A DNA stretch of 64,000 nucleotides, from positions 2,914,001 through 2,978,000 of the forward strand of contig CBDDED010000003.1 of the NCBI GenBank assembly GCA_965226825.1, read 5' to 3'. Origin of the DNA: Io17-Chloro-G2 sp965226825 (GTDB lineage Bacteria; Chloroflexota; Dehalococcoidia; Lucifugimonadales; UBA3495). The translations under genes and the position numbers were made by a program. Under the pieces are notes generated by a model that worked only from the letters and a program-made list of their open reading frames with translations, had not been told where the DNA came from and did not search any database. Of this stretch, positions 16,463 through 25,327 are shown one piece after another. Each line of letters begins with the position of its first letter. The stretch's first letter is position 1.

Positions 16463-16684
16463 GGCTAAGTCTGCGCACTATAGCACGCCCGCGAGCGGGT
16501 ATTCAAGACGCTGAAGGCGGCCCAGCGGCTGAACCGCCACTGTCTCAGTGGACTCAGGCAGGTGACGCTCCTCGCCCAGACCGCTACGTTTCTTGCCTTC
16601 TTCTCGACCATGACTGGCTCCTTGTCCGGGTATGGCCCAGCCATCAGGGCAATCGCATTAACTATGCCAATACTCGGGTGACCC

Positions 16685-16868
16685 CCACCGGTCCTTCCAG
16701 CAGCAACGAGAATCCAGAGCCCGTTCCCAGATCCAGGTGCGTGGGGCAATGCAGGAGTAGTCCACATGGGGCCGGTCTGCTTGGCTAAGAGGCGAGGCGT
16801 CCTGGGTATCCTAACAAAGAGTATTGGGAGAAAGGGCTCTGGATTCCCGCTGCGGGGAGAATGACGGG
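16685..16868. repeat. Interspersed inverted-end element, diverged core
   Basis: Ends match the family (AGCAACGAGAATCCAGAGCCC on the left, GGGCTCTGGATTCCCGCTG then GAGAATGACGGG on the right). The core differs from the other copies. The conserved outer tail GACAATTGAAAGACCC follows at 16878-16893. Confidence 0.75.
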
Positions 16869-16945
16869 TGGGTAACCGACAATTGAAAGACCCAGGGCCG
16901 CTCCTGCACTTCGTTGACACTGAATTTGGCCTATGTTACGTTTCG

Positions 16946-16996
16946 GGCCGTTAACGGCCTGACCCCGCGTTTCTGGGCCGTTGCACCCCAACGGCC
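16946..16996. promoter_or_regulatory. Paired GGCCGTT inverted repeats upstream of ctaA
   Basis: A perfect 14-bp palindrome, GGCCGTTAACGGCC (16946-16959), is followed by a hairpin with stem GGCCGTTG/CAACGGCC and a 5-base loop (16976-16996). Both share the half-site GGCCGTT, so they could be operator sites or an RNA structure in the ctaA leader. Confidence 0.4.
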
Positions 16997-17094
16997 AAAG
17001 CGATTCGAACGGCGCGGGACTTCGATAGTGCGCGCCTGGGCTAACTCTGTTTAAACCAACCTAACCATCAACCAAGACCGTCCACCTTTCCCCC

Positions 17095-18090
17095 ATGGCA
17101 TCAGCCGACACCTCCGCTACTGGCATCCTTCCTTCCGGAACCCGGACTTGGTTCCGGGTTCTGGCTTTCATTACGGTGATATCGGTTGGCGGACTCGTGG
17201 TCCTGGGTGGGGTCGTGCGGGTCACCGGGTCCGGCCTGGGGTGCCCCGACTGGCCCCTGTGCTACGGCGGTTTCCTGCCACCCCCGGACCTGAAAGCCAT
17301 CATCGAATACAGCCACCGGTTCGTGGCCTCGGCTCTGGTCGGACCCCTGGTGCTGGCCACCTGCATCGCCGCCTGGATAGCCTACCGGAAACAGCCGTGG
17401 TTGGTGGTCCCGGCCTCGGTCGCCCTGGTCCTTTTATTCATACAATCGGGGTTGGGCGCCGTGACGGTGCTCCAAGAACTACCGCCTTTCATCGTCTTGG
17501 TACACCTGGCCGTCGCCCAGGCGATGCTGGCAACGTTGATAGTCCTGCTGGTGGTTTCGTTCACTGGACCACTGGCTCGCGCGGGACCACTGGCTGGGCC
17601 TAAAACTCCGGAGTCGGATACACGCTCCCGGAGACTCCCTTCGATGTTGCTGGCAGCTTCGGTAATGGCGTACGCGCTGATCCTGACCGGGTCCTACGTC
17701 ACCGCCGCCGGAGCGACCGCGGCATGTGTGGGATGGCCGCTATGCCACGGGAGCCTGTTCCCGGATAACTGGCCGCAGACGGTCCACATGGGCCACCGAT
17801 ATGCTACATTGGTATTCGGGTTGTTCATAATTTACGCCCTGCATCTGGCAATCAAGTCAGCCAGGGGCGGTTCCATCAGATGGCTGGGGTTGGCCGGTTC
17901 CGCGGCGCTGCTCATCCAGATAGCCGCCGGCGCTTTCGTAGTCACCCTGGGTTTCACGGAGGAGCTACGGGCATTGCACCTGTCGCTGGCTACCATTGTC
18001 TGGGGGATCATGGTCGGATTGACCGCAGCAGCCCACACCCGTTTGGAGGATCATGGTCGGGTTGACCGAAGCAACCCACGCCCCGCATAA
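17095..18090 (+). CDS. ctaA: Heme A synthase (COX15/CtaA, 331 aa)
   Basis: Converts heme O to heme A for cytochrome c oxidase; polytopic membrane protein with about eight helices. The family signatures are the first-loop GSGLGCPDWPLCYGG with EYSHRF, and the repeat in the second half, CVGWPLCHGS with HMGHRYATL. The Cys pair in each half resembles the redox Cys of CtaA. The next gene is ctaB, which supplies heme O, 23 bp downstream. The ATG at 17095 gives the usual length. Confidence 0.93.
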   Translation: MASADTSATGILPSGTRTWFRVLAFITVISVGGLVVLGGVVRVTGSGLGCPDWPLCYGGFLPPPDLKAIIEYSHRFVASALVGPLVLATCIAAWIAYRKQPWLVVPASVALVLLFIQSGLGAVTVLQELPPFIVLVHLAVAQAMLATLIVLLVVSFTGPLARAGPLAGPKTPESDTRSRRLPSMLLAASVMAYALILTGSYVTAAGATAACVGWPLCHGSLFPDNWPQTVHMGHRYATLVFGLFIIYALHLAIKSARGGSIRWLGLAGSAALLIQIAAGAFVVTLGFTEELRALHLSLATIVWGIMVGLTAAAHTRLEDHGRVDRSNPRPA

Positions 18091-18113
18091 GTCAATTCCA
18101 TTGGAGCCCATCC

Positions 18114-19037
18114 ATGGTTGAACAGCAAGCCGCCGTTGCAACGCCCCCTGGACGGGGGGCTAGCCTGCTCCGGCTGGTTAACGACTACATTGCGCTGACC
18201 AAACCGCCCATAATCTCACTTCTGGTAATCACGGCCATCGGGGGCATGTTTGTGGCGGCGCAGGGCACGCCCAGCGCATTGATGATGTTGCTGGTCTGCG
18301 TGGGAGGCTCTCTCGGGGCCGGCGGCGCAAACGCACTAAACCACTTCATGGACCAGGACATCGACAGCCTGATGTCCCGCACCCGCGAGCGGCCCGTTCC
18401 CGGGCATCGCATTTCGCCCGGCAGCGCCCTGGCCTTCGGGATAATTCTCAATATATTGGCCTTTGGGCTCCTGGCCGCCTGGGTCAACATACTGGCGGCA
18501 TCGCTTACCATGGCCGCCAGCCTTTTCTACGTGCTGGTTTACACCGGATGGTTGAAGCGGACCACTCCACACAACATCGTCATTGGAGGAGCCGCCGGGG
18601 CCATCCCGCCCATGGTGGGTTGGGCGGCCGTCACCGGCGGGTTGGACCTGCCGGCGTTGTACATGTTCACCATTGTTTTCTTCTGGACGCCGCCCCATTT
18701 CTGGGCTCTGGCCCTTTTGATAGAGACCGATTATGAGCGGGCCGGGATTCCCATGCTGCCGGTGGTGGCCGGTCGGGAAACCACCGTGGGCAATATATTC
18801 CTGTATTCGATTGTTCTCATAGCCTTGTCCCTGATATTTGCCGCCACCAATGCCGTGGGGTGGGTCTACCTGGGCTCTGCGGCCCTGTTGGGCAGTGTCT
18901 TCCTGTTGCTGGCTTGGAAGCTCAGGCAAGATTCCACTGCGTCCAACGCCCGAAAGCTTTATTTGTACTCCCTTCTTTACCTCGCGCTACTGTTCGTGGC
19001 TATGTTGGTCGACAGCTTGACGACTACCTGGCTTTGA
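18114..19037 (+). CDS. ctaB: Protoheme IX farnesyltransferase (heme O synthase, 307 aa)
   Basis: UbiA-superfamily prenyltransferase that adds farnesyl to heme B. The first Asp-rich motif is NALNHFMDQDIDSLMSRT followed by RPVPGHRI, and a conserved YTGWLKRTTPHNIVIGGAAGAIPPMVGW lies in the second block. The chain has about nine membrane helices. It belongs to the oxidase gene set and ends 175 bp before ctaC. Confidence 0.95.
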   Translation: MVEQQAAVATPPGRGASLLRLVNDYIALTKPPIISLLVITAIGGMFVAAQGTPSALMMLLVCVGGSLGAGGANALNHFMDQDIDSLMSRTRERPVPGHRISPGSALAFGIILNILAFGLLAAWVNILAASLTMAASLFYVLVYTGWLKRTTPHNIVIGGAAGAIPPMVGWAAVTGGLDLPALYMFTIVFFWTPPHFWALALLIETDYERAGIPMLPVVAGRETTVGNIFLYSIVLIALSLIFAATNAVGWVYLGSAALLGSVFLLLAWKLRQDSTASNARKLYLYSLLYLALLFVAMLVDSLTTTWL

Positions 19038-19106
19038 TGCCCCATTTGAGTCCGATAGCTGGACCCCGCTCCGCTTCGGAATGGGAATGCTGCCCTTCGA
19101 ATTGCG

Positions 19107-19136
19107 TTGACATGGTTAAACTCGCTGTGATAACGT
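19107..19136 (+). promoter_or_regulatory. Candidate promoter of ctaC-ctaF
   Basis: TTGACA at 19107-19112, an 18-bp spacer and TAACGT at 19131-19136, in the gap between ctaB and ctaC, 77 bases before the ctaC start. Confidence 0.45.
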
Positions 19137-19212
19137 TCCGCCCGATAGTGAAATTTCGCACTAACCAAGCTCTCCCGGTGGACTTGGGAGCCTGAAACAA
19201 CGGAGTCAATCG

Positions 19213-20403
19213 ATGGGGTTACGCCCCCTCGGGACATCCAACAGATCTCTGCCAGAGCCTGCTTTTAGAATGGCCGGACCAACCGTTTTCCCCACCAATT
19301 CCAAAAAGTCCTGGTTCGTTAAGCTCCTCACCCTGACGCCATTATTGCTGGTGTTGGGCGCGGCTTGCTCCCAGGGCGAATTGTCCACATGGAATCCGGC
19401 CGGGCCGGTGGCGAACAAGCAACTGGAACTGTTCAACGCCTTGGTCTGGGTCATGGCGATTGTGTTTGTCCTGGTGGAAGGCGTGCTGGTCTACGCCATC
19501 TTCCGCTACCGGCGCCGCCCCGGCCAGCCAAGGCCCGCCCAGGTGCATGGGAACCTGCCCCTGGAAATTGCCTGGACCATCATCCCCACCATTCTTATCA
19601 TGGGGTTGGGGATCTGGTCGGTCATCGCACTGTTTGAGATAAAGGACCCACCCAGTTCCGACGAATACATTCTGGAAGTCACCGCCACCGGACACCAATG
19701 GTGGTGGGAGTTCGAATACCCCGATGCCGGCGGCGGAAAGACGATCACAACCGCCAACGAATTGCGGGTGCCCGTAGATACGTCGGTGGTAGTGAAGCTG
19801 GAGAGCGACGACGTCATCCACAGTTTCTGGATTCCCCGGTTGGCCGGCAAGGTTGACGTAATTCCCACCCACACCAACAGGACGTGGTTCAAGGCCAACA
19901 GCAACCAGATTGATACTCTACCCGCCACCTTTACCGGGTTGTGCGCCGAGTTCTGCGGCACCTCCCATGCCCTGATGAAGTTCAAGGTCGAAGTGTTGGA
20001 ACAAGCCGACTACGACGCATGGGTGGCAAACTACGGCGATGCCCCGGTATTGACCGCCCAAGCTGAACAGGGCAAGGCCATTTTTGCAGCCAATTGCTCT
20101 TCCTGCCACACCTCCACCGGGCCCGACAATCCTGCGATCACCAATGGCAGACTCGTCGGTTTTCTGGCTGGAGCCGCCATTGCACCCGGCCCCAATTTGA
20201 CCGACCTGGCCACTCGCAAAACCTTTGCCGCCGGGTTGGTGGACCTGAACGAAGAAAACCTGACCGCCTGGATCAACAACCCGACGGATATCAAGCCGGG
20301 CAACTACATGGCCCGTAAGGCGCCCTTCTACCAGGATGGAACCAACACCCTCAGCGCCGGTGACGTGTCTTCCGTCATTGAGTATCTGTTGAGCTTAAAG
20401 TAG
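19213..20403 (+). CDS. ctaC: Cytochrome c oxidase subunit II with fused cytochrome c domain (396 aa)
   Basis: Electron entry subunit of a caa3-type oxidase. A lipoprotein-like signal ends at GAACS (Cys52), and two membrane helices follow (about 72-98 and 118-141). The CuA ligands are all present: H203 in VIHSFW, C244 and C248 in CAEFC, H252 and M255 in SHALM. A class I cytochrome c domain is fused at the C-terminus, with CSSCH at 295-299 and probable Met ligand in GNYMARKAPF. The start at 19213 has a GGAG site 9 bases upstream; an ATG at 19270 is in frame but has none. Confidence 0.95.
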   Translation: MGLRPLGTSNRSLPEPAFRMAGPTVFPTNSKKSWFVKLLTLTPLLLVLGAACSQGELSTWNPAGPVANKQLELFNALVWVMAIVFVLVEGVLVYAIFRYRRRPGQPRPAQVHGNLPLEIAWTIIPTILIMGLGIWSVIALFEIKDPPSSDEYILEVTATGHQWWWEFEYPDAGGGKTITTANELRVPVDTSVVVKLESDDVIHSFWIPRLAGKVDVIPTHTNRTWFKANSNQIDTLPATFTGLCAEFCGTSHALMKFKVEVLEQADYDAWVANYGDAPVLTAQAEQGKAIFAANCSSCHTSTGPDNPAITNGRLVGFLAGAAIAPGPNLTDLATRKTFAAGLVDLNEENLTAWINNPTDIKPGNYMARKAPFYQDGTNTLSAGDVSSVIEYLLSLK

Positions 20404-20482
20404 ACTTGTTGACTAGGGGTATCGCCAAATCAATGGCAGCTACCAAGTACATAGTAGGTCCTTCCCACTGCGGAGGCGCTGA

Positions 20483-22327
20483 ATGGCGACGATAGCAGGA
20501 GTTTTAGTCAGACCCTCCGGCGAGTATGCCGGCATTTGGAGTTGGGTCTATACCGTAGACCACAAGCGGATCGGCGTCCTGTACGGCATTACCGCGTTTA
20601 TGGTGTTCCTGGTGGCCGGCGTCGAGGCCGGAGTAATGCGGGCCCAATTGGCCACGGCCGAATCCACGTTGGTGTCGCCGGACGTGTTCAACCAGATGTT
20701 CACCATGCATGCCACGGCCATGGTGTTCATGGTAATCATGCCCTTGAGCGCGGCCTTCTTCAACCTGTTGATTCCGCTGGCCATCGGAGCCAGAGACGTT
20801 GCGTTTCCCAGGCTGAACGCCTTCAGCTATTGGGTGTTTCTCTTTGGCACCCTAACCTTTCACTCCAGCTTCCTGGTCAACCAACTTCCCGATGCCGGGT
20901 GGTTCTCATATGCAAGCTTGACCGAAAAGCCCTACAGCCTGGGAGCAGGCCTGGACTTCTGGTCGGTCAGCCTGCTGGTTCTGGGTGTTTCCTCAGTCGC
21001 CGCGGCGCTGAATTTCGTGGTCACGATCATTAACATGCGGGCCCCGGGCTTGAGCCTGATGCGGTTGCCCGTCTTCACCTGGATGACCCTGATAACCTCG
21101 ATCCTGCTGGTGCTTGCTTTCCCGGTTATCACGGTGGGCCTGGTCGAACTTACCATGGACCGCAATTTCGGGACCCATTTCTTCATGCCGGAAGGCGGGG
21201 GAGACCCCCTCCTCTGGCAGCACTTGTTCTGGGTCTTCGGCCATCCGGAAGTCTACATCCTGATACTTCCTCCCATGGGCGTAGTGTCGGAGGTGCTTCC
21301 CACATTTTCCAGGAAGCCTTTGTTCGGATACCCGTTCATAGTGTTCTCCGGTCTGGTTATCGGAATCATGAGCTGGGCAGTGTGGAGTCACCACATGTTT
21401 ACCGTCGGACTAGGTCCGGTGGCAAACTCGGTGTTCACCATTACAACCATGCTGATTGCCGTGCCCACCGGGGTTAAAATCTTCAACTGGATTGGAACCC
21501 TGTGGGGCGGGTCTATCGAGTTTACGACGTCGATGCTCTTTGCCATCGGGTTTGTCGCCCTGTTTATCGTCGGCGGTTTGAGCGGCGTCTCCCATGCGGT
21601 TGCCCCGTCCGACGCACAGCAACAGGACACCTACTACGTAGTTGCCCACATCCATTACGTCCTGTTCGGCGGTTCCATCTTTGGAATCTTCGCCGGCATT
21701 TACTACTGGGGCCCCAAGTTCACCGGGCGCCTGTTCGGGGAGAGGTTGGGCAAGCTCAACTTCTGGTTGATGTTCGTCGGCATGAACCTCACCTTCTTCC
21801 CCATGCACTTCGTGGGCATGAACGGGATGCCCCGGCGGGTTTACACTTACCCGGCGGATCTCGGCTTCGAGATTTACAACGTGATCTCCTCGTTGGGTTA
21901 CGTGGTCCTGTTCATAGGTATCGCCGTATTCATAGTCAACTACCTGCGGACCATGCGGAAGGAACCCGACGCGGGCCACGACCCATGGGACGCTCCGGGA
22001 TTGGAGTGGAGCATTTCCTCGCCCCCGCCGGCCTACAACTTTGCGGAGATCCCAGTGGTTGAAGGCCGCGACCAGTACTGGATAGTCAAGCAAAGGGCAG
22101 AGGCTGCCGGAGAACCCATCCCGCCGGCAGAGGCGCACGTGGACCCATCAACTATCCACATGCCCAGCCCCTCGTTCTGGCCTCTGGTAGTTGCGTTCGG
22201 CGTGGCGATACTGGGCGCGGGCATCCTGACACACGTTGGACTCAGCTTTGTGGGCGGCGTCATAGCGTTCATTGGCGCCGTTGGATGGGCCAACGAGCCT
22301 GCGGCCGCCGAAGCAACCCATCATTAG
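20483..22327 (+). CDS. ctaD: Cytochrome c oxidase subunit I (614 aa)
   Basis: Catalytic heme-copper subunit. Recognisable blocks are VDHKRIGVLYG, MHATAMVFMVIMPLSAAFFNLLIPLAIGARDVAFPRLN, the CuB-ligand and cross-linked Tyr segment HLFWVFGHPEVYILILPPMG, and HIHYVLFGGSIFGIFAGIYYW. At least twelve membrane helices are seen, with two more hydrophobic segments at the C-terminus (about 560-605). The HPEVY motif marks an A-type proton-pumping oxidase. It lies 79 bp after ctaC and 12 bp before ctaE. Confidence 0.97.
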   Translation: MATIAGVLVRPSGEYAGIWSWVYTVDHKRIGVLYGITAFMVFLVAGVEAGVMRAQLATAESTLVSPDVFNQMFTMHATAMVFMVIMPLSAAFFNLLIPLAIGARDVAFPRLNAFSYWVFLFGTLTFHSSFLVNQLPDAGWFSYASLTEKPYSLGAGLDFWSVSLLVLGVSSVAAALNFVVTIINMRAPGLSLMRLPVFTWMTLITSILLVLAFPVITVGLVELTMDRNFGTHFFMPEGGGDPLLWQHLFWVFGHPEVYILILPPMGVVSEVLPTFSRKPLFGYPFIVFSGLVIGIMSWAVWSHHMFTVGLGPVANSVFTITTMLIAVPTGVKIFNWIGTLWGGSIEFTTSMLFAIGFVALFIVGGLSGVSHAVAPSDAQQQDTYYVVAHIHYVLFGGSIFGIFAGIYYWGPKFTGRLFGERLGKLNFWLMFVGMNLTFFPMHFVGMNGMPRRVYTYPADLGFEIYNVISSLGYVVLFIGIAVFIVNYLRTMRKEPDAGHDPWDAPGLEWSISSPPPAYNFAEIPVVEGRDQYWIVKQRAEAAGEPIPPAEAHVDPSTIHMPSPSFWPLVVAFGVAILGAGILTHVGLSFVGGVIAFIGAVGWANEPAAAEATHH

Positions 22328-22339
22328 GAGCCTTGAACC

Positions 22340-22972
22340 TTGGCCCATGCGGTAGAACCCGGACACGCGGCCGAAGCCACCACCACCGGTTTAAACCACC
22401 GGAAGCTACTCATGTGGGTGTTTCTAGGCTCGGACTGCCTTTTCTTCGGCGCGTTGATCGCCACCTACATGGTGTACCGCGGGCAAAGCCTCAACGGGCC
22501 GTACCCGAACGACATTATCGATGTTCCTATTACCACCATCAGCACCTTCGTTTTGCTGTGCAGCAGCTTTGCCATGGTGCAGGCCCTGGCGGCCACCAAC
22601 GCCAATAACCAGCGGGGCATCAAGATATGGCTGCTGGCCACTATCATCATGGGTTCGATATTCATTGCTTTCCAAATCTACGAGTTCAACACCTTCAAGA
22701 ATGAAGGGCTGACCCTGGGCACCAACCTTTTCGGCGCAAGCTTCTTTACGCTGACGGGGTTTCACGGCGCCCACGTGACCCTGGGCATTATCTGGCTGCT
22801 TGGCCTGTATATCATCTCGTTCAAGGGCCGCTTGGGGCCGGCAACCGCTCTCGACGTGGAGTTGGCCGGTCTTTACTGGCACTTCGTAGACATCGTCTGG
22901 ATTGTGATCTTCACTTTGCTTTACCTAATAGCCGGGTTTGACGTAGGGCCCGCTCCCAACCCCGGCGGTTAA
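22340..22972 (+). CDS. ctaE: Cytochrome c oxidase subunit III (210 aa)
   Basis: Five-helix subunit III: LLMWVFLGSDCLFFGALIATYMVYRG at the N-terminus, and GFHGAHVTLGIIWLLGLYI and ELAGLYWHFVDIVWIVIFTLLYLIA at the C-terminus, all hallmarks of COX3. The start is a TTG at 22340 with GGAG upstream. The short form without the first two helices matches bacterial caa3 subunit III. Confidence 0.95.
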   Translation: MAHAVEPGHAAEATTTGLNHRKLLMWVFLGSDCLFFGALIATYMVYRGQSLNGPYPNDIIDVPITTISTFVLLCSSFAMVQALAATNANNQRGIKIWLLATIIMGSIFIAFQIYEFNTFKNEGLTLGTNLFGASFFTLTGFHGAHVTLGIIWLLGLYIISFKGRLGPATALDVELAGLYWHFVDIVWIVIFTLLYLIAGFDVGPAPNPGG

Positions 22973-23011
22973 TGCCGTCCTATGGTCTACAGTCAATGAG
23001 GAGTTCGGTGC

Positions 23012-23809
23012 ATGGCCGGTAGCCACCAAGACCAGGAAAGCCACCATCCCACGTTCCGCCAATACGTGTTGATTGCGGTTATCCTGTTCGCAATCACCAT
23101 CGTTGAATTTCTTCTGATTTACCCGGAAGCCCAGATCGTCAACCACCTGGGGGCTTCCAAGATACCGCTCCTGGTCGCTCTTTCGGCGGTGAAGTTCGCC
23201 ATAGTGATCATGTTCTACATGCACCTGAAGTTCGACAACCGGTTGCTCGGCGGAATTTTCCTGTCGGGATTGGGCCTGGGATTCGCCGTAGTAGTGGCAG
23301 TCCTGGTCCTCTTCTTCGCCCTGCAGGGGAATCCACGGTCCTATGCCGAAGCCAGGGCCGTTCCCTATGAGGAACATCACGAAGAAGAACCGGAGCCCGT
23401 GGTCGTTGCGCAAACACCCGACACCGGTTCCCCCTCCGTCGAAACTGCGACCACTCCTTCCGGGACTGAGCCTGCCACTGGCGGCTCCGGCGGTGACACC
23501 GATGCGTTGATTGCCCAAGGCCAGGAGATATTTGTGGGCGTAGGCGGGTGCGCCGCCTGCCATACCATTGATGGGGTAGCCGCCGGTTTGGTGGGACCCG
23601 ATCAGACCCACATAGGCACGGAAGCCGCCACCCGGAAACCGGGGCTGTCCGCCCGTGAGTACATTACGGAGTCCATCCTTGACCCCGAAGCATTCGTACC
23701 CACCGGAGTAGAACGCGCTCTGCCCGGAGTCATGACTCCGGCCCTCACCGCCAACCTAACCGATGACCAAGTCAACGCCCTGGTGGAATTCCTGCTGGCC
23801 CAGAAATAA
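23012..23809 (+). CDS. ctaF: Cytochrome c oxidase subunit IV fused to a cytochrome c domain (265 aa)
   Basis: Residues 15-105 are the three-helix caa3 subunit IV domain (YVLIAVILFAITIVEFLLIY, IVIMFYMHLKFDNR, FAVVVAVLVLFFALQG). An acidic, Thr/Pro-rich linker (about 110-160) leads to a class I cytochrome c domain with heme motif CAACH at 180-184 and a likely Met ligand in GVMTPALTANLTDDQVNALVEFLL. The fusion is unusual because subunit II of the same operon already carries its own cytochrome c. The second heme domain may extend the electron wire or contact another donor. Confidence 0.9.
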   Translation: MAGSHQDQESHHPTFRQYVLIAVILFAITIVEFLLIYPEAQIVNHLGASKIPLLVALSAVKFAIVIMFYMHLKFDNRLLGGIFLSGLGLGFAVVVAVLVLFFALQGNPRSYAEARAVPYEEHHEEEPEPVVVAQTPDTGSPSVETATTPSGTEPATGGSGGDTDALIAQGQEIFVGVGGCAACHTIDGVAAGLVGPDQTHIGTEAATRKPGLSAREYITESILDPEAFVPTGVERALPGVMTPALTANLTDDQVNALVEFLLAQK

Positions 23810-23946
23810 CCCTCTCTCCGGTTTACGTCCGAGCCTGCATCCTCGGGGTTTCGCCAGCGTCGCGTCCCCGCGGACCCTCTCTCTGTACGCCCCGCCACTT
23901 GATGGTAATTGCCGCACCGATTGTTGGCGGTATACCACGGCTGAAA

Positions 23947-24297
23947 TCACTGGCCGCCAATAACCGGTCCCAGCTGGAACCCTCCGTCAGGGCTTGGCAG
24001 CAGTTCCCGCACACCGGCCACCGCCTCCACGTTTATGGGTCCATAGATATGGGGATAAATCTCGCCCGAACGGCTGGGTTCCCTCTTCACCTCGGCAGCC
24101 ATGGCCCCGGTTTCCACCTCCAGGACCAGTAGGTCGGTCTCCCCGGAATAGAGCCTCCGGGCCACCGCCAACAGTTGCGGTTCATCCTCGGAGCAGTGGT
24201 TGAATCCTTCAACCCCCAGACTGGAAGCGCTGTATTCACCGGGCAGGCTTCTGCCCTCCCAGTCACCGCGCCGAACCAGGTGATAAATCAACGACAT
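23947..24297 (-). CDS. DUF952 family protein (116 aa)
   Basis: From the ATG at 24297 the protein reads MSLIYHLVRRGDWEG, VEGFNHCSEDEPQLLAVARRLYSGETDLLVLEVE and PHIYGPINVEAVAGVREL. These are the conserved blocks of DUF952, a small cytoplasmic family of unknown biochemical function. The reading frame continues upstream through a repeat element to 24489, but that part is repeat-derived. It stands alone on the minus strand. Confidence 0.85.
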   Translation of the reverse strand: MSLIYHLVRRGDWEGRSLPGEYSASSLGVEGFNHCSEDEPQLLAVARRLYSGETDLLVLEVETGAMAAEVKREPSRSGEIYPHIYGPINVEAVAGVRELLPSPDGGFQLGPVIGGQ

Positions 24298-24310
24298 TGC
24301 GCCAACCTCC

Positions 24311-24482
24311 GGTTTTTTCGCCGTAGCGGGAATCCAGAGCCCTTTTCCCCATCCAACCTGATGCGGGTCTGCAGGAATGGTCCGGGTGGTACGCCGGCCA
24401 GTCCACCCGGCGCGTGTTAGTTGGCAAAACGGTCTTGGTGAATGATCAGGGCTCTGGATTCCCGCTGCGGCGGGAATGACGG
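24311..24482. repeat. Interspersed inverted-end element (core in reverse orientation)
   Basis: 172 bp. Left end CGCCGTAGCGGGAATCCAG, right end CTGGATTCCCGCTGCGGCG; the left arm has decayed at its outer edge. The core is the reverse complement of that at 25917-26090. The tail GACAATTAAACGTCCC follows at 24485-24500. Confidence 0.85.
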
Positions 24483-24587
24483 GGGACAATTAAACGTCCC
24501 CGTGGTCCCGCCTCTTTTGTTTGTACCCACCAGCCTACGGTGTTAGGATTGGCTGGACTTTCATCCCAGCCGATAGGGAGCTTCGAC

Positions 24588-25280
24588 ATGCAAGCCGTGG
24601 AACATCAGGGACTTGGTCTAAAATACTTGACGGTGGTGCCGGACGGCTACTCCCCAGAAACCAACTACCCATTGATAATAATGCTCCACGGCTTCGGGGC
24701 CAACATGCAGGATTTGGCCGGCTTGGCCCCCATGATCAACCAACACGGGTACGTCTACGCCTGCCCCAACGCTCCTCTGGCTTTCGATCTGGGCGGCGGG
24801 CATGCCGGATGGGGATGGATGGCGCCCAGGGGCATGTCCACCCCGGAGCAGGTCCAGAGTGCTGAGGACCTTCTGGGAGGCTTCTTCGACGAGGTATTCG
24901 AGCAGTTCAAAACGGAGCCGGGAAAAGCCGTCCTACTGGGTTTTTCGCAGGGCGGCGGCATGACCTACAGATGCGGTTTAGAGCGGCCCACCGCCTTTGC
25001 CGGGTTGGTTGCATTGAGCGCAACCCTGCCGGACGAGGAACTGCTGGCTCAAAAACTTCCCCAGGGGCGCGAGCAGGCTATCTTCGTCGCCCACGGCCTG
25101 TACGACCCAATGATTGCGGTGGACCGGGCCCAGGCAGCCAAGAGTTTCCTGGAAAACTCCGGGTACTCCCCGGAATACCACGAATACGAAATGGCCCACG
25201 AGATAAGCGCCGACGTGTTGAGCGACCTGGTGTCGTGGCTGGCCCGGGTGTTGCCTCCGCTGGACCAGCCGCCCGATTAG
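24588..25280 (+). CDS. Phospholipase/carboxylesterase family hydrolase (230 aa)
   Basis: Alpha/beta hydrolase of the acyl-protein thioesterase/carboxylesterase group. IIMLHGFGANMQDL provides the oxyanion loop, VLLGFSQGGGMTYR the Ser nucleophile elbow, HGLYDPMIAV the acidic residue and YEMAHEIS the catalytic His. The ATG at 24588 gives the usual length; the frame opens at 24540. The substrate is unknown. Confidence 0.9.
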   Translation: MQAVEHQGLGLKYLTVVPDGYSPETNYPLIIMLHGFGANMQDLAGLAPMINQHGYVYACPNAPLAFDLGGGHAGWGWMAPRGMSTPEQVQSAEDLLGGFFDEVFEQFKTEPGKAVLLGFSQGGGMTYRCGLERPTAFAGLVALSATLPDEELLAQKLPQGREQAIFVAHGLYDPMIAVDRAQAAKSFLENSGYSPEYHEYEMAHEISADVLSDLVSWLARVLPPLDQPPD

Positions 25281-25327
25281 CCGCCGCCTGCAGGACTCGC
25301 GAGAATCTCAACCCTCAGGGGTGACTT

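Larger units (their letters stand above)
16463..17094. other. Long intergenic region between hicBA and ctaA
   Basis: No supported gene. It holds a diverged interspersed element (16685-16868) with its tail to 16893, two GGCCGTT-based hairpins (16946-16996), and the leader of ctaA. The 16465-16920 minus frame is a translation of the repeat. Confidence 0.6.

Noticed and set aside
21410..22138. 242-codon minus-strand ORF
   Set aside because: Antisense to ctaD; its His/Gly/Arg/Val-rich composition is typical of a G+C-rich shadow frame.
24298..24489. N-terminal extension of the DUF952 protein (peptides like PVIPAAAGIQSP)
   Set aside because: This is a translation of the interspersed repeat; the same peptide appears wherever the element occurs.
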